Assembly: GCA_003152165.1 (NCBI GenBank)
Contig: PLZO01000049.1
Location: 1 to 42,262 of the forward strand
Length of the DNA: 42,262 bases
Reading direction: 5' to 3'
Source: Chloroflexota bacterium
GTDB taxonomy: Bacteria > Chloroflexota > Limnocylindria > Limnocylindrales > CSP1-4
In this document: in pieces, positions 30,779-38,583 of the stretch
Numbering within the stretch: position 1 is the stretch's first letter
How the letters are laid out: each line of letters begins with the position of its first letter
Made by a program: the position numbers and the translations under genes
Notes under the pieces: model-generated
Told to the model about the DNA's origin: nothing
The model's database searches: none
What the model saw: only the letters and a program-made list of their open reading frames with translations

Positions 30779-31701
30779 TGCCGCGCCCGGCCCGCCGGTC
30801 GTGCTCCTGGCGGGTCGTGTCGCTCCGCATCGCGAGAGCCGCTGACGCCCGGATGCGCCTCTCGCTCGACGCTCGCCTCGAGCTGCTCGCCCAGTTCCAC
30901 GGTGCGCCGATAGGCGGCCCAGACCGCCTCGGAGAACACGGTTCGAAGACGGCCCGACTCGAGCTCGTGGAGAGCTGCCGCGCTGGTCCCGCCCGGCGAG
31001 GTGACCATGTTCCGGAGCACTGCCGGGTGATCACCGCTGTGCTTGGCGAAATGGGTGCTGCCCTCGAGTGTCTCGACCACCAGATCATGGGCGATATGGC
31101 GCGGAAATCCGAGGTGGACCGCGGCGTCGATCAGGGCTTCCATGACCAGAAAGACATAGGTCGGGCCGGTCCCGCTGACCGCGGTGGCCATGGCCACGAA
31201 CTTCTCGTCATCGACCTCCAGCTCCGTACCCAGGGCCTGCAACAACGCTCGCGCCTGGCTCCGCTGCTCCTCCGTCGTGTCCGGAGTGGCGAACCAGACG
31301 GTCATCCCGCGGCCCAGGCGGGCCGGTGTGTTGGGCATGCTCCGGACGATCCGGCGGTGGCCGAGGAAGCCCTCGAGCGCGACGGTCGTCGCCCCGGCGA
31401 TCACCGATAGCACGAGCTGGTCCGAGCGAAGGTGCTGGCGCAGCTCCCCGCCGACCCGGCTGAGCATCTGGGGCTTGATCGCGAGCAGGATCACATCCGC
31501 TCCGTCGATCGCCTGGACGTTCCCGGGGACGGTCCGGATGGCGTACTCGCGCTCCAGCTCCTGGCGGCGCTCCAGCCGGGGATGGCTGGCGGTGACCTGG
31601 TCCGGCTCGACCAGCCGACCACGAAGCAGGCCGGCGATCATTGCCTCGGCCATCACGCCGGAGCCGACCGTGGCGATCCGGCGGTCCGAAAGAAGGGACA
31701 T
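30775..31701 (-). CDS. proC: pyrroline-5-carboxylate reductase
   Basis: This enzyme makes proline from pyrroline-5-carboxylate with NAD(P)H. Its 308 residues begin with a Rossmann motif (VGSGVMAEAMIAGLL), then IKPQ, VIAGATT, MPNTPARLGRGMT and the substrate/oligomer region SGTGPTYVFLVMEALIDAAV with SPGGTSAAALHELE. The last 30 or so residues are a polar extension beyond the usual 270-residue length and overlap the next gene. A TATACT box is six bases before the ATG, with no ribosome site. It leads the DinB2 and PIG-L genes. Confidence 0.93.
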   Translation of the reverse strand: MSLLSDRRIATVGSGVMAEAMIAGLLRGRLVEPDQVTASHPRLERRQELEREYAIRTVPGNVQAIDGADVILLAIKPQMLSRVGGELRQHLRSDQLVLSVIAGATTVALEGFLGHRRIVRSMPNTPARLGRGMTVWFATPDTTEEQRSQARALLQALGTELEVDDEKFVAMATAVSGTGPTYVFLVMEALIDAAVHLGFPRHIAHDLVVETLEGSTHFAKHSGDHPAVLRNMVTSPGGTSAAALHELESGRLRTVFSEAVWAAYRRTVELGEQLEASVEREAHPGVSGSRDAERHDPPGARPAGRARH

Positions 31702-31707
31702 GGCCCG

Positions 31708-31713
31708 AGTATA
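31708..31713 (-). promoter_or_regulatory. -10 box of proC (leaderless)
   Basis: The minus strand reads TATACT, then CGGGCC, then ATG at 31701. It is the closest match to the consensus in the window. Confidence 0.65.
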
Positions 31714-31719
31714 CGGAAC

Positions 31720-32622
31720 CTACGCGGCGGCGCGACCGAGCAGGAAGAAGCGCGATGTGGTGGTCACCTCGGCCCGGGCGAAGCCGGCGGCCCGCAGCGC
31801 GGCTTCGAGCTCGGCGGGCTGCCAGTAGACCTTGACCACCCGGAAGTCGCGACCGTCGGCCAGGCGACGCGGCGCCACCTCCAGGTCGGCCGAGACCTCC
31901 TGGTCGACGGCGCCCGACTGGGGATCGGCGCGCGAGTCGATGAAGGCGAAGATGCCGCCGGGCTTGAGCCAGCGTCGGGCGAGATCGAGGAACTCGGCCA
32001 GCCGAGCCCGCGGAACGTGGCTCAGCCAAAAGCCGCAATAGAGGGCGTCGACGGCCCGATCGGGCTCGGCCCACGCATCGCGGACGTGGATGTGAGCACG
32101 CAGGCCGTGGGCGAGGAGCCGATCCCGGGCGCGGTCCAGGGGCAGCTCGTTGGCGTCATAGAGCGACAGGACGCCCTTGCCGGCCAGCAGGGTCGACCAC
32201 CAACCCGTCCCGGCCGCGAGCTCGACGATCTCACCCTGGATGGGCAGCTCGTCCAGCCACAGCGTTGCCGTGTCGAGGTCGGCATTCCAGGCAAGATCGT
32301 GCACCGGGCCGCGCGAGTAGCGCCCGGTCCGCAGGTACCAGTCGTCGTACTCCGGAGCCCGGGCAGCGTAGTAGGCCTTCATCTCCTCGGACAGGTCGTC
32401 GACTGGCGGCTCAGCGACGATGGCCGACGAGGCCGAAGGCTGTCCGACGCGGGCCGCTCGCTCGGCCAGGGCCGATTTGAGCCGGAATCGCAGGAAACCA
32501 TTCTCGTCGGCTCGGCCGATGCAGGCCGGACAGAGCTGAGCGTAGCCCTCCAGGTCGTCGGGCGAACGGACGACGTGGGACGCCCCACACCAGAGGCAGT
32601 CGAAGGCTGCCCGGAAGACCAC
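31720..32622 (-). CDS. zinc-ribbon SAM-dependent methyltransferase
   Basis: The 300-residue protein has an N-terminal zinc ribbon (Cys9, Cys12, Cys31, Cys34; CLWC then CPAC) and a helical segment. From about residue 85 a class I methyltransferase follows: YYAARAPEYDDWY, motif I VELAAGTGWWS, LYDANELPLDRAR and FWLSHVPRARLAEFL. The substrate is unknown. GTG 32622 starts two bases before the last base of the upstream BtuF-like stop codon region, so the two genes are closely coupled. No ribosome site is visible, which favours coupled re-initiation. Confidence 0.83.
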   Translation of the reverse strand: MVFRAAFDCLWCGASHVVRSPDDLEGYAQLCPACIGRADENGFLRFRLKSALAERAARVGQPSASSAIVAEPPVDDLSEEMKAYYAARAPEYDDWYLRTGRYSRGPVHDLAWNADLDTATLWLDELPIQGEIVELAAGTGWWSTLLAGKGVLSLYDANELPLDRARDRLLAHGLRAHIHVRDAWAEPDRAVDALYCGFWLSHVPRARLAEFLDLARRWLKPGGIFAFIDSRADPQSGAVDQEVSADLEVAPRRLADGRDFRVVKVYWQPAELEAALRAAGFARAEVTTTSRFFLLGRAAA

Positions 32623-32624
32623 CG

Positions 32625-33551
32625 CTAGTCGACCCGGATCCAGCTGCCGAACGGCGCGCTGGCGGCCGCACCCTCGGGGTCGAATAGCTCGGCCAGGAGC
32701 TCCACGCCGTCGATGACCCGCGGTCCCGGCCGGCTGAAGTAGGCCGAACCGTCGACGAGGAACACTTGGCCGTCGCGCACGGCCGCCAGGCCGTCCCACG
32801 ATCCCGGACGGGGCGTCCGCGCCCAGCTGTCGCGACCGTCGTCGAGATGAAAGCCGCAGGGCATCAGGATGAGCATCTCGGGATCGACATCAAGAACGGC
32901 ATCCCAGCTCGTCTCGACCGACCGGCCACCCTCCGCGCCAAGGAGGTCCCACGCCCCGGCCCGCCGGATCTGCTCGGGTACCCAGTGGCCAACCGCGAAA
33001 GGCGGATCCAGCCATTCGAGACCCACCACGCGGAGCGGCGTCCGGCCAGCGTCGCGGCGCTGGGCCACCCGCGTCTCGACCCGGCCCAGCCGCTCACGCA
33101 ACCCACCGACCACCTCGACCGCTTCGTCTTCAGCGTCGGTCATCGCCCCGACCGTCGCGATCGTATTGAAGATCCCCTCAAGGCTGGTCGGCTCGAGGGA
33201 GACGACGGCGATCTCGGCGTCGAGCCTCCGAGCGACCTCGTTCACCTCGCGGTAGCCGACCGCGCACACCGTGCACAGCTCCTGGGTCAGGATCAGGTCC
33301 GGCTGGGCAGCTGCCATGGCCGCCTCGTCGAGCGCATACAGCGACGAGCCGCCGTGGATCGATCGCTCGACCAGGCGGTGGATCTCGCGGCTCGATGCAG
33401 CGGCCATCTCGTGGACACTTCGGGTCATTACCGGTGTACCGGCGATCTCCGGTGGCCAGTCGCATTCGTGGGTGATCCCAACCAGCTCATCCCCCAGGCC
33501 CAGGGCGCACACGATCTCGGTCGCCGAGGGGAGGAGTGAAACGATCCGCAT
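32625..33551 (-). CDS. BtuF-like cobalamin-binding protein without signal peptide
   Basis: The 308 residues match the TroA/BtuF periplasmic-binding fold: MRIVSLLPSATEIVCALGLG, THECDWPPE, a long central helix, QPDLILTQELCTVCAVG and a second lobe starting VVGLEWLDPPFAVGHWVPE. Proteins of this class bind vitamin B12 or an iron chelate for an ABC importer. Here the mature domain begins at residue 1 with no signal or lipobox, so the protein would be cytoplasmic. No permease or ATPase neighbour exists. It is coupled to a zinc-ribbon methyltransferase. Confidence 0.85.
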   Translation of the reverse strand: MRIVSLLPSATEIVCALGLGDELVGITHECDWPPEIAGTPVMTRSVHEMAAASSREIHRLVERSIHGGSSLYALDEAAMAAAQPDLILTQELCTVCAVGYREVNEVARRLDAEIAVVSLEPTSLEGIFNTIATVGAMTDAEDEAVEVVGGLRERLGRVETRVAQRRDAGRTPLRVVGLEWLDPPFAVGHWVPEQIRRAGAWDLLGAEGGRSVETSWDAVLDVDPEMLILMPCGFHLDDGRDSWARTPRPGSWDGLAAVRDGQVFLVDGSAYFSRPGPRVIDGVELLAELFDPEGAAASAPFGSWIRVD

Positions 33552-33629
33552 GATCCGAGTCCAGTCCGGGCTGTTCGCCAGGCCTCAGCGGCCTCGTCGG
33601 CCGCGTCGACGGTTTTGGAGTCCGCCCGA

Positions 33630-33917
33630 TCAACGCGGCTTGGCGGCATCCTGCATGACCCGGGCCGCGTCACGATCGCTGAACCAGGTCGCGTCGATCA
33701 TCGTGTAGTTGGCCCATTCGGCCGGCAACGACTCCTCGGGAAAGATTGCGTTCACCGGGCATTCCGGCTCGCAGGCGCCGCAATCGATGCACTCGTTGGG
33801 ATCGATGAACAGCTTCCGGTCAATGCCTTCCTCGAAATGGATGCAGTCGACGGGACAGACGGAAACGCAGGACTGGTCGATCACATCGACGCACGGCTCC
33901 GCAATCACGTAGGTCAT
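33630..33917 (-). CDS. fdxA: seven-iron ferredoxin
   Basis: This 95-residue electron carrier has one [3Fe-4S] and one [4Fe-4S] cluster. The cysteines are at 9, 17, 21 and 25 (C-x7-C-x3-CP-x2-C) and 43, 46, 49 and 53 (C-x2-C-x2-C-x3-CP). This is the FdxA pattern of Actinobacteria and Chloroflexi, with the MTYVI-ECVDV-type start. A ribosome site AGGAG precedes the ATG. It can accept electrons from KorAB; this is inferred, since it lies 17 kb away. Confidence 0.93.
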   Translation of the reverse strand: MTYVIAEPCVDVIDQSCVSVCPVDCIHFEEGIDRKLFIDPNECIDCGACEPECPVNAIFPEESLPAEWANYTMIDATWFSDRDAARVMQDAAKPR

Positions 33918-33958
33918 CCGGGTTCCACTCCTGGCTGGGTCGATTCGAGGCGGGCTTC

Positions 33959-33964
33959 AGGGTA
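33959..33964 (-). promoter_or_regulatory. extended -10 box of fdxA
   Basis: The minus strand reads TGC-TACCCT about 42 bases before the ATG; the TG ahead of the hexamer makes it an extended -10 candidate. Confidence 0.4.
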
Positions 33965-34114
33965 GCATTCCGGCGCGGACGAAGCCGATCGAGGCCTGCC
34001 TGTCGTTCAGATGCTCTCCCGCTTGACATCAAGCTCCCGGATTCGGCACAGTCCGGCCATCCCGGACGTCCGTCCCAAGCGCTCCGGCGTGGTCCTGCTC
34101 GATCGAGGCAACGC

Positions 34115-35206
34115 TTGGCGATCCCGCCCCTTTCCGACCTTCCGGCGGACGCAGGGTCACTCGACCGGGCAACTCCGGCGGCCGCTTCGGCCGTCCGTCT
34201 CGAGGGTGTCCGTAAGCGCTACGGCGATGTGGAGGCCGTTGCCGGAATCGATCTCGACGTCGCCGACGGCGAGTTCTTCTCGATGCTCGGGCCGTCCGGC
34301 TCGGGCAAGACCACGACCCTTCGGATGATCGCGGGCTTCGAGCTGCCAACGGCTGGCCGGATCCTGCTCAACGGTGAAGACGTCAGCAACAAGGCACCGT
34401 TCGAGCGCGACGTGAACACCGTCTTCCAGGACTACGCCCTGTTCCCGCACATGAACGTTGGCGAGAACGTGGCCTACGGACTCGTGATCCGGAAGGTCCC
34501 CGGCGAAGAACGCCGCCGGCGGGTGGCCGACGCGCTTCGAATGGTCCGCCTCGACGGCTTCGATCAGCGCCGGCCGAGTCACCTCTCGGGCGGCCAGCGC
34601 CAGCGGGTGGCCCTTGCCCGGGCCCTCGTCAACCGGCCCCGGGTGCTCCTCCTGGACGAGCCCCTTGGCGCGCTTGACCTGAAGCTGCGCGAAGAGATGC
34701 AGATCGAGCTCAAGGCAATCCAGCACGCCGTCGGGATCACCTTCATCTACGTGACCCACGACCAGGAAGAAGCGCTCACGATGAGCGACCGGATCGCTGT
34801 CTTCAACCAGGGCCTGATCGAGCAGGTCGGCTCGCCGGCCGAGGTCTACGAACGCCCGGCGACGGCCTTCGTGGCCGGTTTCGTGGGTACCTCGAACCTG
34901 CTCCAAGGCGACGCGGCTGAACGGGTGTTCGGGACGGCCGGCACGTTCACGGTCCGGCCCGAGAAGATCCGCCTAGCGGAACCAGGCGCCGCCGTAGCCG
35001 CCGACGAGATCAGTGTCGACGGTCGGATACGCGAGGTCGTCTATCTTGGCTCCGAGACGCGCTACTACGTGGCACTGGACGCGGGTTCGGAGCTCGTGGT
35101 CACCCAACAGAACCTGGTCACGTCGTCGATGGAAGCCCTGGCGGCCGAGGGACGCCCGGCTCGCCTCATCTGGAAGCGCCAGCACGGCCTGCCGATCAAT
35201 GCATGA
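34115..35206 (+). CDS. potA: polyamine-type ABC transporter ATPase
   Basis: This is the ATP-hydrolysing subunit of a spermidine/putrescine-type importer. The 363 residues include Walker A GPSGSGKTT, the Q-loop FQDYALFPH, signature LSGGQRQR, Walker B VLLLDEPLGALD, the switch His in VTHDQEEALT and a C-terminal TOBE domain (FTVRPEKIRLAE). TTG 34115 is the predicted start, with GAGG seven bases before it. The gene heads potA-potD-potB-potC, all on the plus strand. A TTGACA lies at 34023-34028, but no good -10 follows it. Confidence 0.92.
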   Translation: MAIPPLSDLPADAGSLDRATPAAASAVRLEGVRKRYGDVEAVAGIDLDVADGEFFSMLGPSGSGKTTTLRMIAGFELPTAGRILLNGEDVSNKAPFERDVNTVFQDYALFPHMNVGENVAYGLVIRKVPGEERRRRVADALRMVRLDGFDQRRPSHLSGGQRQRVALARALVNRPRVLLLDEPLGALDLKLREEMQIELKAIQHAVGITFIYVTHDQEEALTMSDRIAVFNQGLIEQVGSPAEVYERPATAFVAGFVGTSNLLQGDAAERVFGTAGTFTVRPEKIRLAEPGAAVAADEISVDGRIREVVYLGSETRYYVALDAGSELVVTQQNLVTSSMEALAAEGRPARLIWKRQHGLPINA

Positions 35207-35225
35207 GCGACTTGGAGGAGGAGCG

Positions 35226-36536
35226 ATGAAGCAGCGGACCGGATTGATCATGGTGGCCACGATCAGCCTGCTCGTGGGAGCCTGCACCGGCAACGCCACG
35301 ACCGCGCCGGCGGCCAGCACCGCAGCCAGCGCCCCGGCGGCCTCGACCGGGGTCGCCAGCAGCGTGCCGAGCGCCGCGTCGAGCGCCGCGCTAGCGTCGC
35401 CGACCGGCGGCCCGAGCTCGAACCTGCCCCAGTCGATCGGCAAGGGCGAGGGCAGCTTGAACATCATCGTCTGGCCCGGTTACGCCGAGGACGGCTCGAA
35501 CGTCAAGGAATACGACTGGGTCCATCCCTTCGAGAAGGCCAACCCCGACTGCGGCACGGTCAACGTCAAGCCGGCCAACACCTCCGACGAAATGGTCACC
35601 CTGATGCGCCAGGGCGGCGGGACGGTCTACGACGGCGTGTCCGCCTCGGGCGACGCGACCAACCGGCTGATCGCCAACGGCGACGTGGCCGAGATCAACG
35701 TCAACCTGCTACCGGATTTCCCGGATATCGCGCCCTTCCTCCAGTCGCCGGCCCATAACACGGTCGACGGCAAGCACTACGGCGTTTCGCACGGCTGGGG
35801 CGGCAACACCCTGATGTACCGGACGGATCTGGTCAGCCCGGCCCCGACGAGCTGGGGCTCGGTCTTCGACCCGATCCTCTCGAAGCCATACCAGGGCAAG
35901 ATCACCGACTACGACAGCCCGATCTACATCGCCGATGCGGCGCTCTACCTCAAGACCGCCAATCCGTCGCTCGGGATCACCGACCCATACGAGCTGACCC
36001 AGCCCCAGTTCGAAGCAGCGGTGGCCCTGCTCACCCAGCAGCAGCCGTGGGTCGCCAAGTACTGGTCGCTGTACACGGACGAGATCACCAACTTCACCGA
36101 CGGCTCAACGGTCATTGGGACGACCTGGCCGTACCAGGTCAACACCCTCAAGGCCGCCGGGGTCAAGGTCGACGCCGTCGTGCCCACCGAGGGGATGACC
36201 GGCTGGGCGGACACCTGGATGATGTCGGCTCACGCCCCACACCCCAACTGCATGTACAAGTGGATGGCCTGGATGATCACCCCCAAGGTCCAGGCCGAGG
36301 TCGCGGAATACTTCGGTGAGGCTCCGGCCAACCCCAAGGCATGCTCGATCCTGGACGTCGGCTACGGCTCGTACGGCGTCAAGAACTTCTGCACCCTGTA
36401 CCACGTCAACGACCAGTCCTTCTATGGCGCGATCAGCTTCTGGAAGACGCCCCTGGCCGACTGCGGCGACAGCCGTGGCCAGACCTGTGTCGACTACTCA
36501 AAGTGGGCGACCGCCTGGACCCAGATCAAGGGCTGA
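35226..36536 (+). CDS. potD: polyamine-type ABC substrate-binding lipoprotein
   Basis: This encodes a 436-residue extracellular binding protein. A short lipoprotein signal ends in LLVGAC with lipidated Cys20. A Ala/Ser/Thr/Pro-rich tether follows to about residue 70, then the PotD/PotF-type fold (LNIIVWPGYAEDGS, PFEKANPDCGTVNVKPANTSDEMVTLM, YGVSHGWGGNTLMYRTD). The ligand may be spermidine, putrescine or a related amine; the pocket was not compared. ATG follows GGAGGAGGAG. An unusual perfect hairpin (36555-36584) follows its stop codon. Confidence 0.9.
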   Translation: MKQRTGLIMVATISLLVGACTGNATTAPAASTAASAPAASTGVASSVPSAASSAALASPTGGPSSNLPQSIGKGEGSLNIIVWPGYAEDGSNVKEYDWVHPFEKANPDCGTVNVKPANTSDEMVTLMRQGGGTVYDGVSASGDATNRLIANGDVAEINVNLLPDFPDIAPFLQSPAHNTVDGKHYGVSHGWGGNTLMYRTDLVSPAPTSWGSVFDPILSKPYQGKITDYDSPIYIADAALYLKTANPSLGITDPYELTQPQFEAAVALLTQQQPWVAKYWSLYTDEITNFTDGSTVIGTTWPYQVNTLKAAGVKVDAVVPTEGMTGWADTWMMSAHAPHPNCMYKWMAWMITPKVQAEVAEYFGEAPANPKACSILDVGYGSYGVKNFCTLYHVNDQSFYGAISFWKTPLADCGDSRGQTCVDYSKWATAWTQIKG

Positions 36537-36554
36537 CGAAGCCCGTCCGAGGAA

Positions 36555-36584
36555 TCGGGCGATGGGCTGACCCCCATCGCCCGA
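36555..36584 (+). promoter_or_regulatory. perfect 12-bp intercistronic hairpin
   Basis: TCGGGCGATGGG-CTGACC-CCCATCGCCCGA lies between the binding-protein stop and the potB ATG (36594), and is too close to potB to be a terminator. There is no U-tract. It likely stabilises the potD 3' end, or lowers potB translation, so that more binding protein than permease is made. Confidence 0.75.
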
Positions 36585-36593
36585 GCTCCGACG

Positions 36594-37490
36594 ATGACCA
36601 CCGGCACATCCTCGTTACCGCCTGAGGGCGTCCGGCGGCGCTTCCTGGCCGCCCTCTATCGACGCACGCCCGCGCAGCTGCTGATCCTGCTCGCGCCGCC
36701 GATCGGCTGGTTCGGTGCCGTCTACCTGGGATCGCTGGCGATCCTCCTGCTGAGCGCCTTCTGGTACCTCAACCCGATCACCTCGGCCGTGGTTCACGAC
36801 TTCAGCCTGAGCAACTTCCAGCAGCTCGTGAGCGATCCGGTCAACCGGACGATCGTGCTGCGGACCGTGGTGATCGCCGCCACGGTCACGATCGCGGACA
36901 TGGCCCTGGCCTTCCCGATCGCCTATTTCATGGCCCGCGTCGCGTCGCCCCGGTTCCGCTCCATCCTGTTCATGGCGGTGCTCCTGCCGCTCTGGTCGAA
37001 CTACCTGGTCCGGGTCTTTGCCTGGCGGATCATCCTGGCCCAGGGTGGTCCGCTGGACGGCCTGCTGGGGGTCGTGGGCCTGAAGGGCCCGGGCTTCTCG
37101 GACGTTTCGACCTGGCTGGTGTTCACCTACCTCTGGCTGCCCTACATGATCCTGCCGGTCTATGCCGGTTTCGAACGGATCCCGGGCTCCCTGTTCGAGG
37201 CGTCGGCCGACCTTGGCGGGCGGGCAGCCACCACATTCCGCCGGGTGGTCCTGCCGCTCGTCCTGCCGGCGGTGGCGGCCGGCTCGATCTTCACGTTCTC
37301 GCTGACCCTGGGTGACTACATCACCCCGGAGCTCGTGGCCAAGAACCAGTTCCTGGGCACCGTCATCTACGAAAACCAGGGCGTTGCCAACAACGTCCCG
37401 TTCGCGGCGACGTTTGCCATCGTGCCGATCGGGATCATGGCGATCTACCTGCTCCTCGCCCGGCGGCTGGGCGCCTTCAATGCGCTATGA
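36594..37490 (+). CDS. potB: polyamine-type ABC permease, first subunit
   Basis: The 298-residue inner-membrane protein has six helices. Its EAA loop, which docks the ATPase, is at FEASADLGGRAATTFRRVVLPLVLP. The N-terminal part (about residues 1-25) is cytoplasmic. The gene follows a strong hairpin by nine bases and has no clear ribosome site. Its stop overlaps potC as ATGA, so the pair is coupled. Confidence 0.9.
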   Translation: MTTGTSSLPPEGVRRRFLAALYRRTPAQLLILLAPPIGWFGAVYLGSLAILLLSAFWYLNPITSAVVHDFSLSNFQQLVSDPVNRTIVLRTVVIAATVTIADMALAFPIAYFMARVASPRFRSILFMAVLLPLWSNYLVRVFAWRIILAQGGPLDGLLGVVGLKGPGFSDVSTWLVFTYLWLPYMILPVYAGFERIPGSLFEASADLGGRAATTFRRVVLPLVLPAVAAGSIFTFSLTLGDYITPELVAKNQFLGTVIYENQGVANNVPFAATFAIVPIGIMAIYLLLARRLGAFNAL

Positions 37491-38284
37491 AGCCACGCTC
37501 CGGCTCCATCTGGCTGCGCCTGGCCACCATCGGGATCCTGGCCTTCCTGTATATCCCGCTGCTGATCATCGTCCTGTATGCCTTCGACACCGATCGATCG
37601 CAATCGTGGCCGATCCAGGGCCTCACGACCGACTGGTTCGCGGCGGCGCTGGCCAATCAATCGGTGGGCGATGCGCTCGTCCTGTCGATCCAGGTGGCCT
37701 GCGCCGCGACGGCGATCGCCCTGCTTCTGGGGACCCTTGCCTCATTCGCCGTGCAGCGCTACTCGTTCTTCGGTCGAGGGACCGTCTCGTTCCTGCTGGT
37801 CCTGCCGATCGCCCTGCCCGGGATCGTGACGGGGATGGCCCTCAACGCCACGATCAACGCCACGGGGATCGGCTTCACGACCTTCACGATCATCCTGGGC
37901 CACGCCACGTTCTGCATCGTCGTTGTCTTCAACAACGTGATCGCGCGGTTGCGTCGGACATCGAGGTCGATCGAGGAGGCGTCCATGGACCTGGGCGCCG
38001 ACACGCTCCAGACATTTCGTTACGTCACGTTCCCCGTGATCCGGACGGCCCTGATCGCCGGCGGCCTGCTCGCGTTTGCCCTGTCCTTCGACGAGGTGAT
38101 CGTGACCACGTTCACGGCCGGCACGCAGGAGACGCTCCCGCTCTGGATCTTCGACCACATCAGGCGGGCCAACCAGCTGCCGATCGTGAACGTGGTGGCG
38201 GTCTTCCTGATCCTCCTCTCAACCATCCCGGTCTACCTGGCGCAGCGGCTCAGCTCCGACACGTCGGGTCTGGCCGGGCGCTGA
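37487..38284 (+). CDS. potC: polyamine-type ABC permease, second subunit
   Basis: The 265-residue inner-membrane protein has six helices and the EAA motif IEEASMDLGADTLQTFRYVTFPVI. It forms the heterodimeric channel with PotB. ATG overlaps the potB stop by four bases. The operon ends here; the next gene is on the opposite strand with only nine bases between the stops. Confidence 0.9.
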   Translation: MKPRSGSIWLRLATIGILAFLYIPLLIIVLYAFDTDRSQSWPIQGLTTDWFAAALANQSVGDALVLSIQVACAATAIALLLGTLASFAVQRYSFFGRGTVSFLLVLPIALPGIVTGMALNATINATGIGFTTFTIILGHATFCIVVVFNNVIARLRRTSRSIEEASMDLGADTLQTFRYVTFPVIRTALIAGGLLAFALSFDEVIVTTFTAGTQETLPLWIFDHIRRANQLPIVNVVAVFLILLSTIPVYLAQRLSSDTSGLAGR

Positions 38285-38293
38285 TCGGGGCGC

Positions 38294-38470
38294 TCAGTAC
38301 CAGCGCCGACCACTCGGCAGGCGATGGATTGGTCCTGGCTGGACGGCCGCGCGAGCGACCAGCTCGATGGCGTGGGACCGGGGCAGGCCGGCGAAGGCTG
38401 CGGTCCCGACGAACAGGGCAACGGCCACCATCGTGGCGAACTGGCGCAGGCGAGGTTCGGCGCGGCGCAT
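38294..38470 (-). CDS. small membrane or secreted peptide ending GRRWY
   Basis: This encodes 58 residues: a basic start (MRRAEPRLRQ), a hydrophobic helix (FATMVAVALFVGTAAFAGL) that could act as a signal or a membrane anchor, a polar middle and the tail SGRRWY. AAGGAG lies six bases before the ATG, which makes it a convincing gene despite its size. The stop-proximal DNA matches that of the riboswitch-controlled 33-aa peptide, which ends GRRWS. A 113-bp leader precedes it. I know no family. Confidence 0.6.
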   Translation of the reverse strand: MRRAEPRLRQFATMVAVALFVGTAAFAGLPRSHAIELVARAAVQPGPIHRLPSGRRWY

Positions 38471-38583
38471 GCGACTCTCCTTGTAGGTGCTGGCAGGTGC
38501 TGGTGTGCCCGTCGAGCCCGGGTGTCGACTTCGCCGTTTAGCTGCGCCTTACCCGGAGACCCACGGCCGACTAGGCTTGAGCC
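38471..38583 (-). promoter_or_regulatory. possible structured leader of the GRRWY peptide gene
   Basis: On the minus strand a 7-bp stem (TCCGGGT with ACCCGGG, one wobble; 38551-38557 and 38517-38523) encloses a purine-rich 27-base loop. An overlapping alternative pairing is GTCGA with TCGAC. This resembles a switchable leader, but I do not recognise a riboswitch consensus, and it lacks the GEMM core. Confidence 0.35.
38572..38577 (+). promoter_or_regulatory. -10 box of the DksA-like gene (leaderless)
   Basis: TAGGCT is followed by TGAGCC and then the ATG at 38584. Confidence 0.55.

Noticed and set aside
34157-34906. 249-codon minus-strand frame
   Set aside because: Antisense to potA, whose Walker and signature motifs are all present.
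38511-38560. Leader of the GRRWY gene as a second GEMM riboswitch
   Set aside because: It lacks the GGGCAAAC and GACGCAAAGCC blocks, so only a generic structured leader is claimed.
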